Below, piece after piece: positions 59,323 to 64,000 of a stretch of 64,000 nt of DNA. Under the pieces are notes generated by a model, which made no database searches, was not told where the DNA came from, and saw nothing but the letters and a program-made list of their open reading frames with translations. Position 1 is the stretch's first letter. Every line of letters begins with the position of its first letter. Both the position numbers and the translations under genes were made by a program. The stretch spans positions 10,046,501-10,110,500 of the forward strand of contig OX387200.1 of assembly GCA_947561715.1 (NCBI GenBank), in the 5' to 3' direction. This DNA is from Ascidia mentula. Its lineage: Eukaryota > Chordata > Ascidiacea > Phlebobranchia > Ascidiidae.

Positions 59323-62300
59323 ATGGAGTTGCAAGCTGTGGTAATGGCTGGAGGACGTGGAAGTCACATGCTGGATCTTACTCAGGGACTGAGACCAAAA
59401 CCTTTTGTTTCAGTTGGCAATAAGCCTCTAATTTGGTATACAGTAAACATGCTGGAGAGTGCTGGATTTAGTGGTAAGTGAATTTTAGTTTTTGAATATA
59501 TTATATTTGATTTTAGCATAAAGCCTGTGGTATGAATTCTTTGAGCTGCATACAAATATTGCCACTGTTTCGACCTATAAGGTGTCATCAGTGCAGCTTG
59601 GTGTGACTAGACGATCTTGTCAGCCAAATAGCCAGATAAAGATTTCCATTTTGTGGTGACTATACAATCACTGTCTTCCGTTGGGCAGCAAACTAGGTGC
59701 CACTGTGTCTGTGCTAATGTCCGGAGAAAACAAGGTGGAAACAAAGTGGTCAAGCAAAAGTGTCACAACAAATCCTATATATAAGGAAAGAACTAATAAT
59801 ATGAATTCTTTAAGCTGCATACAGATGGCCACCGTATCGATCTAGAAAGTTCTCATCAGTGCAGCTTGGTGTGGCTAAATGCCAGGCAAAGACTTTCACT
59901 TTGTGGTGACTATGCATCACCAAGATACACTGATAAGACCTTATTGGGCAAAACAGTGGCCCATCTGTACAAATAAGAATTGTTTTAAAGAACTTTGAAT
60001 TTATTCTCTAAATAATTGTAAACACAGCATTTACGTTTGTATTGTAAAACTGTTTGTGTACAAATTAGAGGCAATAATCATCACTTTGAACTGTGTAAAA
60101 ACACACATGGAACTTCTCCTGAAGGATTTCAACATGTCAACAAAAGTTGTTGGGATTAACGAAGAAATGGAGTTGGACACAGTCGACTCACTCTGTCTTG
60201 TGAAGGACCACATCAAAGTCTGTATTTAAAACACAAATCCCTTACAACCTTTTGCTAGCATAGCATTTTTGTACAGTCTGATGTTCTCATACTAAGTTGT
60301 GATTTGATGACTGATATTCCTTTTCATCGATTGGTGGATATTCATCGATTACGGGACTCTTCTCTCACAATGCTTTTATGTCCTACAAGACCTGACATTG
60401 AAAATATTCCTGGTGTTAAGCCGAAGAAGAAAAGTAATTACCTTATCCTGAATACTTTTTCAGTTGCCTAATCTACATATATATAACTGTAATAACATTC
60501 ATTACATTCCCAGGTCAGCAGAAACAGAGAGAATTCATTGGACTTTGCCCTATAGATCAACAAAACCACAGAATTTTGTTTATTTCAAATGAAGCAGACA
60601 TGGAAGTAAGCAATATATTCACACTTAGCCTTAGAATTTTTTTTATGGCCTTTAGTTTCACAAATGAAATACATCTTTATTTTTTTTATAAAGCACTTCA
60701 GTTTAGTTGTAGTCTTTTAAAAGAGATTTTTTTGTGTTTGTAGGATGATCTACTTCCTGTCCACCAATCTTTGCTAAGAGAATTTCCTAAATTTCAAGTG
60801 AGGACTGATCTGCATGATGCCCATGTATATATTATGAAGAAGTGGATAATCAACTATTTAAGTCATAACAGGTGAGTAAAATGCTATTTTTTATCTAATC
60901 TGAGAAAGCCTCCAACCATTCACTGGATAGCTTTGATTAAGCTAGTAACAGATATTGTCATAAGCTGATATTTGGTGTAATGTTAATAGAATTGAAAATG
61001 TTGCTTATGAAAAATATATATTTATATGTTTGCATTTACCCTCTGATCATTATAAACATTCTAAAAAATTAAAATTTTTGTTGAAAAGAATATTGTGCTG
61101 TTGTTACTGCCTGGCAAAGTATAAAAGAACACCCAATAAAAGTTGAAAAATACTATTTGGAGGTGCACTACATGATAGTTAAAAAAAAATGTTTTGATTA
61201 TTGGAAACATTAACACCCACCTCTCTGTAGTTGTGCTGGTAGAAAGGTTTCGCAGGTGAAACAAATTAGTGTAATCACCATGCTGGGGGCAATATCATGT
61301 GCTCTATTTTGATTGCTGTGTTTGTTGTATGCTTATTTAGCTTGAAATAGAAAAACCAAAGCTAATATGCTATTAATCATGTTACCTAGAGTAGACGTTT
61401 CAACACTAACTACGTTCATCATCAGTACTATGTTCAAAACGTCTACTCTAGGTAACATGATTAATAGTAACATGATAATGAAAATTAATAGCTTTGGCTT
61501 TTCTAGGTAATTAACTCTAAGTATTTGGCACCCACTTATTTAGCTATAAGTGTGCCAAGCAATGAATTTGTAGCATGTTTAACAAGAGCTACATGACATT
61601 TATTTATACTAGGTATTGTATTTCATGCTGCATTGTGATTGTTGATGTAGGTGTCCAACCAGCACAGCTTTGTGTATCTAGGCTTGTCCAAGAAATCACA
61701 TTCAACAAATAATATCAAAATAAAGATCAAACAATCCCAAACAGTTATCAGTGCGAGTTCTTCATATTTTGAGCAGACAAAAAATAATCCTTAAAATAAA
61801 ATATACTATCAATAAAAATATACTGCAAAGACTGAAGCAAAAAAATGTGTGCTACGATTGTGTTTATTTAAAAGTGTTGCTTTATTTTCACTTTGCATGC
61901 TTAGTGAATGTTTCTATTCATGTACAAAAGTTATCTTAACACTTTTTTGCAGGCTTCGCACTTCCTTACGCAGTGAGCTAGTTCCCTACATAGTTCAAAA
62001 ACAATTTACGAAAGCCCACAAAGAACACAATGTTACTGTAGAAGCAGAAAATGGAAAAATATCAGACCTAAAAGGTGTGCAAACATATTTTTGCTTCTTG
62101 CATGCCATTTGTGATCTCTGGCTAGAGACTGTGTGTTTAAGTGTTAACTACATTTATTATTCACTGCTTTAAAAATTCTTTTTATTCACTGAGTTTGTGA
62201 TTTTTATGGCGACCTTTCTTATGTTTTGGAAAACAATTTATAAAGATAATGTGGGCTGATCAATACTTAATTGTTAATCAATATTTTTGCACCCATTGCT

Positions 62301-63648
62301 GTCGTATTATTATCTAGGCCACTTTCATGGTCTTGTTTTCTTTTTCAGATATATTTTCATTTATAAGTGAGGATAAAGAACGAGATTTCATTTATGACCT
62401 TACCCTCAGTCCTGAAGAAAACCAGGCTAAATCCAAAAAAATATCCTGTTATGCTTATGCATACGAAGAGGGTGTTTGTATGAATGTCAACACAATATCC
62501 TCATATGTTGAAGCTAACAGACTTGTAAGCCAAGTTTGAATAAGTTAATACCTTTTGTATGTCATCATGTTTGCTTTGTAGGTTTCTAAACCAGATTCTT
62601 TGTTTGTCTCTTCACAAAATCGCATTCATCCTACAAGTAAAGTCGATGAAAAGTCACAGGTTGTAATAATCATTTACTAATTTAAGCTAAATTAAATTTG
62701 TTTGGTATTTGGTACGTTCTGCTGTGTATTGTATTGCAATGTATATTGCTTTTGATCATTACCATACCAGGGCATCTCAATTTTCGGGCTGCCAGATTTG
62801 CCTTTGTTGGGACAATTCACTATTTTACACTTTTAGTTGTCACAAAAAATTATTTTTATTATCTTTTAAAATGAAGTCACATGACAAAAAAATTGCGCTG
62901 ATAAATACAGTGTTTTGTGTGTATTGGACAATTTGCAACGAAAACCTCTATTGGCTGAACTAAAACCTTTTCAGCTAATGTCATGTTTAAGTTAAATTGA
63001 CCATGATCAAAAATTAAGTTCGGGAGAGCACCAAGGTTTGACAAAAACTAATCGTCAGCAACTCGTCAGGTGGGAACGGATTGCTTGGTTGGAGAACGAA
63101 CGGAGATCCTCAGCCGATCATCGGTGAAGCGATCAGTTGTCGGTCGCAACTGCGTCATAGGTACGGGAGTGAGATTATCAAACTGCATTATTATGGACCG
63201 GGTTCACGTTGAGAACGGGTAAAATGATCACTGGGTTTGAAAATCTTGTGCAGAGGTAACATCTTTCAATTTTTCCAGATGTAACGTAAACGGTTGTATT
63301 ATTTGCGACGATGTTTTGATTGGGGAAAAAGGCGAATTAAAAGACTGTTTTGTTGGTACACAGATGAAGTTGCCCGCTGCATGTAAGTTGGCTTTTAAAT
63401 ATTTACAAGTCCTTAAACACTTTTTGTAAACTATTTGAACGTGGTGTCCTGTAACTAGTACGGGAAAAAAAGTGGAATTTCAGTCTTAAATGTGCCTTGC
63501 AATAACATATTCCTTGAAAAACAAAACACTTATCCGCTATTGTAAGGCAAATAGATCCGTAGAACATCTAATAACTTATCTGTATGTTACAGCTCGTCTG
63601 TCAAAAGAATCTATGGTTGAAAATCAAACTATGATGGAATTTGAGTAA
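59323..63648 (+). CDS. EIF2B3: Translation initiation factor eIF2B subunit gamma
   Basis: Eleven exons: 59323-59473, 60069-60217, 60277-60433, 60514-60605, 60744-60871, 61953-62074, 62349-62524, 62582-62659, 63070-63218, 63279-63382, 63593-63648. All phases join, giving 453 residues (human 452). The gamma subunit pairs with epsilon in eIF2B, the nucleotide exchange factor for eIF2. It opens [20 protein letters not shown] and VGNKPLIWY, the nucleotidyltransferase-like domain, continues with [16 protein letters not shown], and ends in a left-handed beta-helix domain with hexapeptide-type repeats ([26 protein letters not shown]). Introns 1 and 5 carry MITEs. The donor of exon 2 (GTCTGT) is non-optimal. 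Confidence 0.95.
59532..59770. mobile_element. MITE family member in EIF2B3 intron 1, copy a
   Basis: It starts GAATTCTTTGAGCTGCATAC and contains CATCAGTGCAGCTTGGTGTG, shared with 59,798 and 47,481. The right border is not clear. Confidence 0.5.
59798..59986. mobile_element. MITE family member in EIF2B3 intron 1, copy b
   Basis: It starts GAATTCTTTAAGCTGCATAC and contains CATCAGTGCAGCTTGGTGTG. It ends near CATCTGTACAAATAAGAATT, which is partly the reverse complement of the start. Confidence 0.55.
61346..61507. mobile_element. Hairpin MITE in EIF2B3 intron 5
   Basis: A perfect 30-bp inverted repeat (61,371-61,400 with 61,437-61,466; core GTTACCTAGAGTAGACGTTT) sits inside longer imperfect arms (AGAAAAACCAAAGCTA outside left, TAGCTTTGGCTTTTCT outside right). 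The loop is about 36 bases. Confidence 0.8.
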
Positions 63649-64000
63649 ATGTCGTATTTTGCTGCTAATGGTATGTTTCGTTGGTTTGTGATCTGACGGA
63701 ACATCAATAGGAATTGCGCTGCTTTGAATTTGCGACGTAATATTTTTTTGAAATGTTGTTTTTAAGGATTGTTGCGGGTTGTCTGTTTTGTTACTGCTGA
63801 AGATACATGCCATTTACGTTTGATTACATCAAAACGGTTTATTTGCGGTATTTCTTGTTCCGAAGCAAGATATTGGTATTACAAAGTTCTCCCATATGGT
63901 TTTGCAATTTCAGTTGTTAGATCCTCTTTTCTACAAACGTTTTCCTTTTGTTTTGTTGTGGTTTGCGGCACAACAGGGACTTAATACGGTGTTGGTAATA
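63649..64000. other. 3' flank of EIF2B3
   Basis: No supported gene. A plus-strand frame at 63,769-63,984 has no recognisable motif, and no canonical AATAAA was found close to the EIF2B3 stop. Confidence 0.45.

Noticed and set aside
63769-63984. Frame with HLRLITSKRF and YKVLPYGFAI resembling reverse transcriptase
   Set aside because: PYGF-like residues alone are too little; no other polymerase motif is present in frame.

Overview
This is a eukaryotic window. Nearly every gene is split by short GT-AG introns, the introns and flanks are AT-rich and full of small transposon remnants, and the recognisable proteins are animal nuclear genes (eIF2B gamma, DDX54, TAMM41, endonuclease V). The compact introns and close head-to-head genes fit a tunicate, most likely a Ciona-type sea squirt. 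The species is an inference; no marker gene proves it.

Region 1 (1-14,575) and region 3 (26,966-42,540) are two copies of one segmental duplication. Each copy holds, on the minus strand, part or all of one atlastin-like GTPase gene (A at left, truncated A' at right) followed by a second one (B at left, B' at right). B' is complete: a UBA-like N-terminus, a full atlastin/GBP G domain, and then six tandem three-helix-bundle units where animal atlastins have one. Each unit is a phase-0 exon pair (72 nt + about 195 nt). The gene ends in one of three alternative last exons: a proline-rich PPxY tail, a short basic tail, or a glycine-rich membrane segment. B has the same architecture but carries two in-frame stops. 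Just beyond B' (42.9-45.9 kb) lies gene X, which looks like the same helical exon pairs with no GTPase head.

Region 2 (14.6-26.9 kb) is unique sequence between the two copies. It holds a 0.7-kb near-perfect inverted repeat, a minus-strand gene made of alternating linker and module exons with many TQT motifs (candidate dynein light chain LC8 sites), a small two-exon membrane-protein gene, tRNA-derived SINEs, and a complete six-exon endonuclease V gene.

Region 4 (46.9-64 kb) is ordinary housekeeping sequence: DDX54 (minus), TAMM41 (plus, intronless), a hotdog-fold thioesterase (minus) and EIF2B3 (plus, 11 exons, complete). DDX54/TAMM41 and thioesterase/EIF2B3 are head-to-head pairs with short shared upstream regions. 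Introns here carry hAT-type and foldback MITEs.

Exon borders were set by reading GT/AG sites and checking phase by eye. They are predictions without transcript support.
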